Under the pieces are notes generated by a model. That model was not told the DNA's origin. It searched no databases and worked only from the letters and a program-made list of their open reading frames with translations. Of a stretch of DNA of 64,000 nucleotides, positions 24,765 to 33,033 are shown piece after piece (positions within the stretch are counted from its first letter, which is position 1; the number at the start of each line of letters is the position of its first letter). Source of the stretch: DASWZN01 sp036404435 (GTDB lineage: Bacteria > Acidobacteriota > Terriglobia > Bryobacterales > Bryobacteraceae); assembly GCA_036404435.1 (NCBI GenBank), contig DASWZN010000051.1:186001-250000 (forward strand), read 5' to 3'. The translations under genes and the position numbers were made by a program.

Positions 24765-27700
24765 ATGGTCCGAGCGCTGCGCGCGTGCTTCCTGTCCATC
24801 TCGCTGGCGTGCGCGGCCGCGGCTTTCCAGGCCACCGGGAAGCTGTCAGGAACACTCCAGGACGCGGGCGGCAAGCCTGTAGCGGGCGCGCGCGTGACGC
24901 TGGCCCTGCCGGAATCTGCGGCGGTGTCCTCTTCCACCCTCACCTCGCCGAGAGGCGCTTTCCTGTTCCCGGTTCTGAGGCCGGCGCTGTATGACCTCAC
25001 CCTCGAAGCTCCGGGCCTTCCCAAGCTGACGCTGCGTAACATCAAAGTCGATCCGGCCGGTGAGACTTCGCTGCCTCCGATTCGCCTGGGCCCTGCCGAC
25101 GGGCAAGCTCCTCAACAGCCGCTCCAGACGGCCGCTGTCGATGTCGCTTCCACGGCCAACGACCGCGAGGTGAACGGGCTGCCGCTTCCGCAGCGGGACC
25201 CGCTCTATCTGGCCGAGACGCTTCCCGGCGTCCAGAACAACGGCCGCGCGCCGCTGGGCATCTACGGCGAATCCGTGGCGCTCGCCAACATCACTTACGA
25301 CGGCATCAATCTGAACTCCACCGCGCTCCCGCTGCGCACCGATCAGATCGGCGAGGCGACCGTCGTGACCGGTTCCATCGAAGGCTGCGGCTGCTCCCAG
25401 ATCGCCTTCAGCGCGCCCAGCGGCGGCCGCGCGTTCCATGGCTCGGCGTACTGGCTGACAGCCCCGACGGCCACGGCCGCGCAGTCCTGGGCCGACAACA
25501 GCGGCAACACGCCGGCCTCAACGAGCCTCAATCAACTCGGCGCGGCATTCGGCGGCCCGCTGAAGAAGGACCGCCTGTTCTTCTTCGTGAACTACGAAGC
25601 GGATCTGGACCGCTCCACCGTAACCCGCACCGGCGAGGCGCCCACCGCGCCACTCACCAGCCAGGATCCTCTGTTGCAGCAGGTCCTCGCCCTCATCCCG
25701 TCGAACCCTTCGGGCACTTACCGCGGAGTGCAAACCAACGGAAGCACCACCCACATCGCGCTGGCGCGGCTCGATTACCTGGCTTCGGCACGCCACAGCT
25801 TCAGCCTGACGTTCACGGACGAGCGCAGTACCACGGACGATCCCGCCGATTCCTCCGTCTTCGGCCGCAAGCCCACGACCACCATCGCAACCTCCGCGCC
25901 CTTCTACTCCGCGTCGTGGCGCTGGTCTCCCACCGCGCGCCTGACCAATGAGGTGCGCGCCGGCGCAAATCTGGCCGAGATGGACTATCGCAACTCGCTG
26001 CGCTCGCAGTTCGGCTTCATCGCGATCCTGGACGACCCGACCGTCGCCGTCAGCCAGCCCATGGCGGGTCTCGACCCCGAGCGGCGCGCCGACCACCAGT
26101 ACGGCTACCAGGACAACCTCACCTGGATCGCCGGCAAGCACATCTTGCAGGCCGGCCTGTGGTTCCAGCAATACCGGTTGAACTCGGACGGGGTCAACCA
26201 CGGCCCGCTGGATTCGCTCTCGGTTCCACGTTACGTGGTGAACGACATTGCCCAGGGCACCATCGCGCAAGTCGATCAACGCTTCAACATCCTATCGCCC
26301 ACCTCGGGATACTCGATCGGCTCCACGGCGCGGAGCAGGCTTTCCGCGAACATGATTTCCCCCTATCTGCACGATGACTGGAAGCTGCTGCCCTCGCTGA
26401 CCATTAGCCTGGGTCTTAGGTACGATTACCTTTCGCGCCCCAACGAGCAGACCGGCGCCGCTATCATCCCCGTGCTCTCCGGCTTGGCGTCCTACGCGGT
26501 CTACGATCAGAATTTGTCTTTCGCTTTCGCCTCCGGCGCACAGCCGTTCTACCGCAAGGACTTCGATAACTACGATCCCTATGTGGGCCTGGCGTGGAAG
26601 CCGTCCGCGCGGCTCCCGTTCGTGGTGCGCGGCGGTTTCAATATCGCCTATCTGAACGACGACCTGTTACAGAACCTGAGTATCTACGCGCTCCAAAACC
26701 CGTTTCAGAGTTTCAACGTGTCCACGGACCTGAGCGCGAGCCCGGTCCCGCTGTCGAAGGCGCCGGCGACGCCCGCTCCCGTGCTGCCCTCCAGTCTGAC
26801 GCTGGCGTCGCTGCTCTCGTTCGCAAACAGTTACAACCAGCAACCGGGAACGACGTATGCAATCGATTGGAACATCCGGACCCCCAACGTCAAGTATTGG
26901 AACGTAGGAGTGGAATCCGCGCTAAAGGGGTTTCACGTGGACCTGCGCTATGTGGGCAATCGCCTGGAAGAGGGGCCGCGTTCCATCGACCGCAATCAGG
27001 TCATGCTGTCTCCGGGTTTCCTCGCGGCTTTCTCGCAGGTTCAGGCCGCTCTCAAGAGCGGCACTCCCACCAGCGGCTTCGCCGGCCTGTCGGGAGGCGG
27101 GCTTTGCGCGAATTTCAACCTTGCGAGCTGCCAGCCCGATTTGTATGCGCGCTCTCTGATCCTGACCGGGCAGGCGGGCGAGCTGGCGCGCTGGTATCAG
27201 GGTCAGGGATACAATCCGAACGGCGCCTATAACTTCCTGGGGAATCCCCTGGCGCCGCAGGGCATCGATCTACTGTCGCAGCTCGGCGTATCGCGGTTCG
27301 ACGGGTTGCAATTGACCGTGTCCCGCCATGCCGCGGCCGGCCTCGACCTGACCGCCAGTTACCTCTTCTCGAAGGTGCTGAGTAACCTCGACGATTACCG
27401 GCCGGGAGCGATCGATCCCTCTCTGAACTTATACAACCCATCGCTCGAATGGGCGCCTGCGCCCTTCAACCTGACTCATGCCTTCAAGGCGGCCGCAATC
27501 TGGGACCTCCCGGCGCCGCGGCGCGGGCGCATTCTGCGCGGCTGGAGTATCGCCGGCATCGTGATCGCCCAATCCGGGGCCCCGTTCTCGTTGCTCTCCG
27601 GGCTCGGCACGTTTACCTCTAGCGCGGACTCCGGCGAGAACACGGTTTCGACTTCTCTGACCGCGAGCCAGATCCGCCAGTTCTTCGGAATCCGCGAGGG

Positions 27701-28034
27701 TCCAGGCGGGGTGGTGAGCTACGTGAACGCTCCGGCGGGGGCCTTCGAGGAGCCGGCCCCGGGGGCCCTCGGCACCTTGCAACGGCGCATGTTCTCCGGC
27801 CCTGCCGCGTTCAATCTGAACCTGGGCCTGCGCAAGGCCGTCCCGCTGACCGAGCGGCTGCGAGCCGAGTTCCGCGCCGAATCCATCAACCTCCTGAACA
27901 ACGTGAACTGGCTGGTGGGCGACCAAACCTATCTGGGCACGAACGCGAAGACCAGCACGTCGGTGTTCGACAACAACGTCACGCAGTGGAACGCGCCGCG
28001 CACGTTCCAGTTCTCGCTGCGGCTGCTGTTCTGA
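24765..28034 (+). CDS. Oar-like TonB-dependent receptor
   Basis: A 1089-residue outer-membrane receptor. Signal peptide (CFLSISLACAAAAFQA), then a carboxypeptidase-regulatory-like beta domain at about 22-105 (GKLSGTLQDAGGKPVAGARVTL). A plug-like region follows with GLPLPQRDPLYLAETLPGVQ, and a large barrel contains GGPLKKDRLFFFVNYEA, HDDWKLLPSLTISLGLRYDY and a terminal strand FQFSLRLLF. This architecture is abundant in Acidobacteriota and resembles the Myxococcus Oar adhesin group; substrates are generally unknown. It is linked to barrel copy 3, which suggests a joint role at the cell surface. Confidence 0.9.
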   Translation: MVRALRACFLSISLACAAAAFQATGKLSGTLQDAGGKPVAGARVTLALPESAAVSSSTLTSPRGAFLFPVLRPALYDLTLEAPGLPKLTLRNIKVDPAGETSLPPIRLGPADGQAPQQPLQTAAVDVASTANDREVNGLPLPQRDPLYLAETLPGVQNNGRAPLGIYGESVALANITYDGINLNSTALPLRTDQIGEATVVTGSIEGCGCSQIAFSAPSGGRAFHGSAYWLTAPTATAAQSWADNSGNTPASTSLNQLGAAFGGPLKKDRLFFFVNYEADLDRSTVTRTGEAPTAPLTSQDPLLQQVLALIPSNPSGTYRGVQTNGSTTHIALARLDYLASARHSFSLTFTDERSTTDDPADSSVFGRKPTTTIATSAPFYSASWRWSPTARLTNEVRAGANLAEMDYRNSLRSQFGFIAILDDPTVAVSQPMAGLDPERRADHQYGYQDNLTWIAGKHILQAGLWFQQYRLNSDGVNHGPLDSLSVPRYVVNDIAQGTIAQVDQRFNILSPTSGYSIGSTARSRLSANMISPYLHDDWKLLPSLTISLGLRYDYLSRPNEQTGAAIIPVLSGLASYAVYDQNLSFAFASGAQPFYRKDFDNYDPYVGLAWKPSARLPFVVRGGFNIAYLNDDLLQNLSIYALQNPFQSFNVSTDLSASPVPLSKAPATPAPVLPSSLTLASLLSFANSYNQQPGTTYAIDWNIRTPNVKYWNVGVESALKGFHVDLRYVGNRLEEGPRSIDRNQVMLSPGFLAAFSQVQAALKSGTPTSGFAGLSGGGLCANFNLASCQPDLYARSLILTGQAGELARWYQGQGYNPNGAYNFLGNPLAPQGIDLLSQLGVSRFDGLQLTVSRHAAAGLDLTASYLFSKVLSNLDDYRPGAIDPSLNLYNPSLEWAPAPFNLTHAFKAAAIWDLPAPRRGRILRGWSIAGIVIAQSGAPFSLLSGLGTFTSSADSGENTVSTSLTASQIRQFFGIREGPGGVVSYVNAPAGAFEEPAPGALGTLQRRMFSGPAAFNLNLGLRKAVPLTERLRAEFRAESINLLNNVNWLVGDQTYLGTNAKTSTSVFDNNVTQWNAPRTFQFSLRLLF

Positions 28035-28080
28035 GCGGCCAATCATCGCGCCGCGCCAGTGGCGGCGGCCATGATTCCGA

Positions 28081-28086
28081 TACAAT
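28081..28086 (+). promoter_or_regulatory. -10-like TACAAT for the MBL-fold gene
   Basis: TACAAT followed by 7 nt and then ATG 28094. No SD is present, so the mRNA is probably leaderless; this spacing also favours ATG 28094 over ATG 28085, which overlaps the hexamer. Confidence 0.45.
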
Positions 28087-28093
28087 GGCCAGC

Positions 28094-29014
28094 ATGACGC
28101 GAATTACCCGCCGTGAGCTGTTCCGGATTGTGTCGTCCGCAGCGCCGGCGTTCTGGCTGGCCTCCGGCGCAGCCGCGCAGAACCAACTCGCTCTCAAACT
28201 CGAAACCGTCTCGTACGGGCTGAGCCTGCTCAGCGGCGCCGGAGGAAACATAGCCGTGCTCCGTTTCGGTGATGACGGACTGCTGCTGGTCGATAGCGGC
28301 CTCCCTCAGACCGCCGAAGCCGTGCAGCACCTGGCCCACACCGCTGGCCCGGGGCGCATCACGCACCTCATCAACACGCACTACCATCTGGATCACGTCG
28401 GCGGCAATGAGCGACTGGCGCGCGCGGGCGCCCGCATGATCGCGCATTACAACGTCTTGAAGCGTCTCAGCACAACCCAGCACAACGCCTTCCTGAATCG
28501 CGATCTCCCGCCACTCGATCCCGCGGGCCGCCCGGACCACACGTTCGCGGACGGCGGGGCATTGACGCAAATCGGCGAGATTGTCATTTACCGGCACCTG
28601 CTACCCGCGCACACCGACGGCGACGCAACGGTCCAGTTCGTAAACGAGAACGTGTATCACACAGGCGATCTGTTCTTCAACGGCATGTACCCGTTCATCG
28701 ACTACTCGGCCGACGGTTCCATCGAGGGCATGGTGGCGGCTGCGGATCTCATGATTAAGGCGGTGGACCGGAAGACGAAGATCATCCCCGGACACGGCCC
28801 TCTAGCCAGGCGAGACGACCTCCGCGCATTCCGCGACATGCTCGCCGGCGTGAACGACCGCGTGTCGAAGCTGGTGAGCGCCGGCCAGACCCTCGACCAG
28901 GTCGTGGCCGCCGAGCCCACCAAGCCCTACGACGACAAGTTCGACAAAGGCTTCCTGAAGCCCGCCGACTTCGTCCGTATGCTGTACTCCGGCAAGACCG
29001 CCAAGCGCGGCTAG
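28094..29014 (+). CDS. Exported metallo-beta-lactamase-fold hydrolase
   Basis: 306 residues from ATG 28094. The N-terminus TRRELFRIVSSAAPAFWLA with twin Arg and an AAAQ end looks like a Tat signal. The MBL zinc motif is THYHLDH with H96, H98, D100 and H101. Further ligands are expected in the HTDGDATV and IIPGHGPLA segments. Periplasmic MBL proteins with this plan include cyclase-like and quinoprotein-relay types; no specific substrate can be deduced. The upstream TBDR ends 59 nt earlier; this gene has its own candidate -10. Confidence 0.88.
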   Translation: MTRITRRELFRIVSSAAPAFWLASGAAAQNQLALKLETVSYGLSLLSGAGGNIAVLRFGDDGLLLVDSGLPQTAEAVQHLAHTAGPGRITHLINTHYHLDHVGGNERLARAGARMIAHYNVLKRLSTTQHNAFLNRDLPPLDPAGRPDHTFADGGALTQIGEIVIYRHLLPAHTDGDATVQFVNENVYHTGDLFFNGMYPFIDYSADGSIEGMVAAADLMIKAVDRKTKIIPGHGPLARRDDLRAFRDMLAGVNDRVSKLVSAGQTLDQVVAAEPTKPYDDKFDKGFLKPADFVRMLYSGKTAKRG

Positions 29015-29047
29015 GCGTCACCATCGACCATCGACCATCGGCCGCCT

Positions 29048-29794
29048 TTATCCCTCCCCCAGCAACTCCTTCAGCCGCGCATAGCCCGAGCGGCTGACCG
29101 GCAGCTTTGTGCCGTCGCCCAGCACCGCCACCCGGCTGTCTTTGGTGTAGGGTTCGATCTTGGCGATCCGCTCCAGGTTGACGATGTAGGAACGGTGAAT
29201 CCGCACGAAGCGCGCCGGGTCGAGCGAAGTCTCCAGGTTCGAGATGGTCTCCTGCTTGAGATAGTTCTTTCCCTGGCTGCGCAGCAGGACGTAGTCGTCC
29301 TGCGCCTCGGCATAGTCGAGCCGCTCGCAGGGAATGATGTCCACCTTGGGACCGTCCCGAACCACGATGCGCTCCAGATACTGCGATGGTGCGCGCGCCG
29401 CGGCCGCCAGCTCGGAAGGAGGCGGCATCTTCGTTCCCAGGCGCTCCTTGGCGCGCTCGAGTGCGGCGTCGAACCGCACGGCGTCGAACGGCTTCAGCAG
29501 GTAGTCCACCGCGTGCACCTCGAATGCCCGCAGCGCGTACTGGTCGTAGGCGGTGAGGAAAACCACCGCCACGTCGGGGCCGATCAGCTCCAGCACCTCG
29601 AAGCCGTCGAGCTTGGGCATCTGCACGTCGAGGAACAGCAGGTCGGGATTCAATTCGGCGACGGCCTTCACGGCTTCAAATCCGTTGGCGCACTCGGCCA
29701 CCACTTCCACCTCCGGGTGCGGCAGCAGCATCTCGTGCACCACTTGGCGCGCCAGCTCTTCGTCATCCACAATCACCGCGCGAATCACGTTCAT
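29048..29794 (-). CDS. LytTR-type response regulator
   Basis: 248 residues: an N-terminal receiver with D10/D11 and phospho-acceptor D56 in LLFLDVQMP, and a C-terminal LytTR DNA-binding domain (about 138-245) with YAEAQDDYVLLRS and FVRIHRSYIVNLERI. It would activate transcription after phosphorylation by the kinase encoded immediately upstream, with which it overlaps by 4 nt (ATGA). The targets are unknown; the LiaF-like genes are obvious candidates. Confidence 0.92.
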   Translation of the reverse strand: MNVIRAVIVDDEELARQVVHEMLLPHPEVEVVAECANGFEAVKAVAELNPDLLFLDVQMPKLDGFEVLELIGPDVAVVFLTAYDQYALRAFEVHAVDYLLKPFDAVRFDAALERAKERLGTKMPPPSELAAAARAPSQYLERIVVRDGPKVDIIPCERLDYAEAQDDYVLLRSQGKNYLKQETISNLETSLDPARFVRIHRSYIVNLERIAKIEPYTKDSRVAVLGDGTKLPVSRSGYARLKELLGEG

Positions 29795-30870
29795 TTCGTC
29801 TCCTCCTCTTCGGGCCGCCGCTGCGCCGCCACGCCAGTGGCCTCGGCCGGGAACCGCACGTCCACCCGGAACCGGTCTCCGATCTCCCGCACTTCCATGC
29901 TGGCGGCGTCTCCATAGCAGACCTCGAGCCGCTTGCGCACGTTCGCCAGTCCCACGCCGCCCCTCCCGCGCCGCGCGTCCTTATCGAATGTGTTTTCGAC
30001 CCGGATCGCGACGCGCTCTCCCGCTCTCGAAATCGCGATGCGAATCGAAGAGCCCTCCACGCGGGTTGCCACGCCGTGGGTGACGGCATTCTCAACCAGG
30101 GGCTGCAACAGAAGCGGCGGCACCAGGCAGCCCGCGGCGCCCTCGGCCACCTCTTCTTCGACCTCGAGCCGCGAGCCAAACCGTATGTGCTGGATCGCCA
30201 GGAAGCTCCGCGCCAGGGCCAGCTCCTCGCCCAGCGGGATGCGCTCGCGGTCGCCCATCTTCAGGCTGCTGCGCAGGAAATCCGAGAGCAGCACGCACAT
30301 TTCGCGCGCCTTGGCCGGGTCGGAGGCCGTCAGAGCGCTGATCGAGTTCAGGCTGTTGAACAGGAAGTGCGGATCGATCTGCGCCTTGAGCGCCCTCAGC
30401 TCCGCCTCGCGCGCCAGGATGCTGGCCTGCATGGCGCGCGCCTGCGCCTGGCGCGAAGTTTCGAAAGCCATGAGAGCGTAATGGAAAGCGGCGGCTAGAT
30501 CGAACAGCAGGAACCCGGCCCCAAACAGGATGGGCCGCTCGCGGAGATACTGCGGTTCGAGACCCAGCCCCGAGGCCATCGCCCATCCGATCGCGCCCGC
30601 CCAAATCAAGCTGCTGACGCCGGCGGCCGCGTTGACGGTCACCAGCAGGTAGAAAATGGCGGAGGTCCTTAACGGCAGGAAGCGGCACAGATACCACGCC
30701 GAGAGGCATACAAAGGCGTAGATCCCGCCCAGCGGGACCATCAGCTCGCCGGCTTGGATCCAGGTGAAATCGCCGGTCGAGGCGAGCACGCCGGCCAGCA
30801 GCAGCACCAGCGGAATCCACGCCGCCAGGTACAGCGCCAGCTTTCGCGGATCGGCCAGAATCGGGTGCAC
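29791..30870 (-). CDS. LytS/YehU-family sensor histidine kinase
   Basis: 359 residues with four to five hydrophobic helices in the first ~135 residues. A short coiled linker precedes the His-kinase domain with H168 in the sequence QIDPHFLFNSLNS, and an HATPase domain ends near 350 (VENAVTHG, GRGGVGLANVRKRL). No extracellular sensor domain is present, so the membrane part or a partner protein must sense the signal. The upstream LiaF-like gene ends 6 nt before this start; LiaF proteins regulate sensor kinases in Gram-positive bacteria, which suggests a similar link here. Confidence 0.92.
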   Translation of the reverse strand: MHPILADPRKLALYLAAWIPLVLLLAGVLASTGDFTWIQAGELMVPLGGIYAFVCLSAWYLCRFLPLRTSAIFYLLVTVNAAAGVSSLIWAGAIGWAMASGLGLEPQYLRERPILFGAGFLLFDLAAAFHYALMAFETSRQAQARAMQASILAREAELRALKAQIDPHFLFNSLNSISALTASDPAKAREMCVLLSDFLRSSLKMGDRERIPLGEELALARSFLAIQHIRFGSRLEVEEEVAEGAAGCLVPPLLLQPLVENAVTHGVATRVEGSSIRIAISRAGERVAIRVENTFDKDARRGRGGVGLANVRKRLEVCYGDAASMEVREIGDRFRVDVRFPAEATGVAAQRRPEEEETK

Positions 30871-30876
30871 GGAGCC

Positions 30877-31575
30877 TCAATTCTTGACGACTACGCCCCC
30901 GAATGTGGCGAATCCCTTGACGATCAGCTCCGGGACCGGCACGCCGCTCGGGGCGTCGGGATGCTCCGTTTCGTCGGTATAGCCTCCCAGGAGCGGAAGC
31001 CCGTCCAGAATGACCCGCCATGATCGCGGCACCCGGATCTCGATGCCGCCGAACATCGCGTTGGCATGCAAAACCGCCGGGCTGCCGACGATGGAAGCCT
31101 TGCGCAAATCGACCTGGTAGCCGCCGAAGACGGCCAGCACTTCGCCGCCCCGGAAGTCCTTCGCGTCGCTCTTGAGCTCGCCGCCGCCGAAGGCTGCAAA
31201 CTGGTTCATGAGGTTGGCATCGGGGACCGGGGCTCCCGATGACTCCCTCGGAGGGCCTTCCAAGGTGCGCCAGACCAGCGTGATCCCGATCCCGATCAGC
31301 ACCAGCGGCCACAGCGCGTGAAACGAAAAGCGCGCGTAGCCGAGGCGGTCGAGGACCAGCAGGATGCCGGCCGCGGTCAGGATGCCGCCCCAAACCCTGC
31401 CGCCGCTGGCGGTAGATCGCGACAGCGCCAGCAGGCCTCCGACGAGCAGCACGGCCGGCCAAAAGAAGGGAAAGATCTGCGCCTCGTCCAGGATACCCAT
31501 GCGATCCAGCAGAAGGATCACTCCCACCGCGAGAACGATGCTCCCAAACGCCGCGCCCGCCCGCCTATGTCGCAT
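30877..31575 (-). CDS. LiaF-like membrane protein, paralogue 2
   Basis: 232 residues with the same plan as the 18567-19265 protein: four N-terminal membrane helices (SIVLAVGVILLLDRMG, FFWPAVLLVGGLLAL, WGGILTAAGILLVLDRLG, LWPLVLIGIGITLVW) and a C-terminal beta domain (FGGGELKSDAKDFRGGEVLAVFGGYQVDLR.. VVVKN). It is first in an operon with the LytS-like kinase and LytTR regulator. By analogy with LiaF, it could restrain the kinase until envelope stress occurs; this role is inference. An SD-like GGGAG precedes the ATG, and the 13-bp block GGGATGATAGTCT lies upstream. Confidence 0.85.
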   Translation of the reverse strand: MRHRRAGAAFGSIVLAVGVILLLDRMGILDEAQIFPFFWPAVLLVGGLLALSRSTASGGRVWGGILTAAGILLVLDRLGYARFSFHALWPLVLIGIGITLVWRTLEGPPRESSGAPVPDANLMNQFAAFGGGELKSDAKDFRGGEVLAVFGGYQVDLRKASIVGSPAVLHANAMFGGIEIRVPRSWRVILDGLPLLGGYTDETEHPDAPSGVPVPELIVKGFATFGGVVVKN

Positions 31576-31593
31576 AAACTGGCTCCCGTAAAG

Positions 31594-31606
31594 AGACTAT
31601 CATCCC
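31594..31606 (-). promoter_or_regulatory. Upstream block shared by the two LiaF-like genes, copy 2
   Basis: GGGATGATAGTCT on the minus strand, 18 nt before the start codon, identical to 19281-19293. The sequence between this block and the start differs between the paralogues, so conservation of the block is not simply carry-over of a recent duplication. Confidence 0.4.
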
Positions 31607-32046
31607 CCGGGCGCCCGGGAGCGGGCTTTTCGGCTAACGGCGGCGAAGAGTCGGTAAGTGGCGGTGGGTCGGGCCTCCGGCCTGTCAGCCGCGGCGCCGG
31701 ACGGGCATCAGCGCATACGCCGCCGCCACCAGGACCGCACGCTCCATCGTCCCAAGGATCCCGAATTGGCCTCTTCCCGTCTCAGGCGGCGCCCGCTTGG
31801 AAGCATAGTGCGGCGGATCGCGGCGTTGCCAGTGCCAGCGGGGTAGGCAGAGGCTGTGGGACGAAAGGGTGTCGGTGGAATCAGGCGAAAGGGCCGGAGT
31901 TGCTGCCTCGGGGTCCTCGGGAGCAGCAGGACGACCCTCCGGGGCTGCAGGGCAGGCATTCAGGAGCCCCCGCGTCTCCGAGACAGACCCTTGTGGTACG
32001 CTAATCTCGGCCGCGAGGCCAAAAAGGGAACTGCGGCTGGATAATA
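31607..32046. other. Intergenic region without a supported gene
   Basis: About 440 bp between divergent genes. It contains one GC-rich palindrome of the CAGGCC family (about 31671-31686) and a possible -10 (GATAAT, 32040-32045) for the downstream methyltransferase-like gene. Open frames here are GC-rich shadows with no protein-like composition. Confidence 0.4.
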
Positions 32047-32067
32047 GTGGTTTCGGCAGGGGCGATC

Positions 32068-32952
32068 ATGCCGACCGCCCTCATGGAATGGCGTCTCATT
32101 GAAGACCTGGAGAGGCAGATGATTACGGACAGGATGCTCGGATTGCTAACACGCATCCCCGGCGCAAGAAGCTTGTGGTGCCGCTTTCCCATTGGGCCCG
32201 TGGACTTGAGAGTCCGCTTCGGAATCTGGAACAGACCCCACTATGCGTATGGCGTCTATTCGGCTGCCGATCTCGCTAAGCGCCTCGGTCTGAACGGGAT
32301 TACCGTCATTGAAATGGGTGTGGCGGGCGGCGAGGGCCTGCTGTCGCTGGAGGAGATCGCGACCGCAGTCGGCACGGCGGCCGGCATCCAGATCGACGTC
32401 GTCGGCTTTGACAGCGGGGTGGGAATGCCACCGCCGGTCGACTACCGGGACCTGCCCCATGTCTGGAGTGAGGGTTTCTACAAGATGGACCAGGACAAAC
32501 TCAAGGCCAAATTATCGAAGGCTGAGTTGGTCCTTGGAGAAATCCGCGAGACGATCCCTTCCTGGAAGGCCCGCTGCAGGTTCCCGATTGGGTTTGTGGC
32601 GTTTGATCTCGACTACTACACTTCCACGATGAGCGCTTTCGGTCTCTTTGACTCCCCAGGACGCGATTGCCACCTCCCGCGCGTTTATTGTTATTTCGAC
32701 GACACGATATGGCCGGAACGAGCTTGCCATAACGAGTTCACCGGTGAACTGCTCGCGATTCGCGAATTCAACGAGGCCGGAGACAAAAAGATCTGTCCGC
32801 TCCATCTGCTTCGCCACATGCGCATCCATCCTGCCCCGTGGAACGACCAGATCTATGTCCTGCACGATTTCAAACACGCGCTGTATTGCAGGAACGTGAC
32901 GCCTTCCGGTGAGACGTACAATCAGCTGCCCATCGTCGATTCCGGACGGTGA
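32068..32952 (+). CDS. Class I methyltransferase-like protein
   Basis: 294 residues from ATG 32068, chosen because AGGGG lies 5 nt upstream; a GTG at 32047 is in frame but has no SD. It has a Rossmann-like motif I (VIEMGVAGGEGLLSL), a following acidic strand (IDVVGFDSGVGMP) and PIGFVAFDLDYYTSTM, a pattern seen in TylF/CmcI-like O-methyltransferases. The C-terminal part has CPLHLLRHMRIHPAPWNDQIYVLHDF. The substrate is unknown. It stands alone, convergent with the large secreted protein gene. Confidence 0.72.
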   Translation: MPTALMEWRLIEDLERQMITDRMLGLLTRIPGARSLWCRFPIGPVDLRVRFGIWNRPHYAYGVYSAADLAKRLGLNGITVIEMGVAGGEGLLSLEEIATAVGTAAGIQIDVVGFDSGVGMPPPVDYRDLPHVWSEGFYKMDQDKLKAKLSKAELVLGEIRETIPSWKARCRFPIGFVAFDLDYYTSTMSAFGLFDSPGRDCHLPRVYCYFDDTIWPERACHNEFTGELLAIREFNEAGDKKICPLHLLRHMRIHPAPWNDQIYVLHDFKHALYCRNVTPSGETYNQLPIVDSGR

Positions 32953-33033
32953 GGCGCTTCCGGCGCAGAGCGCGATGCTGAGCCGCGCGCCCGGGGGCGC
33001 GAGATCGAAGTTCGGCGCAGACCGGACACCCGC

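Noticed and set aside
30092..31462. 456-codon minus-strand frame across the LytS-like kinase and LiaF-like genes
   Set aside because: Out-of-frame shadow of two clearly recognised proteins.
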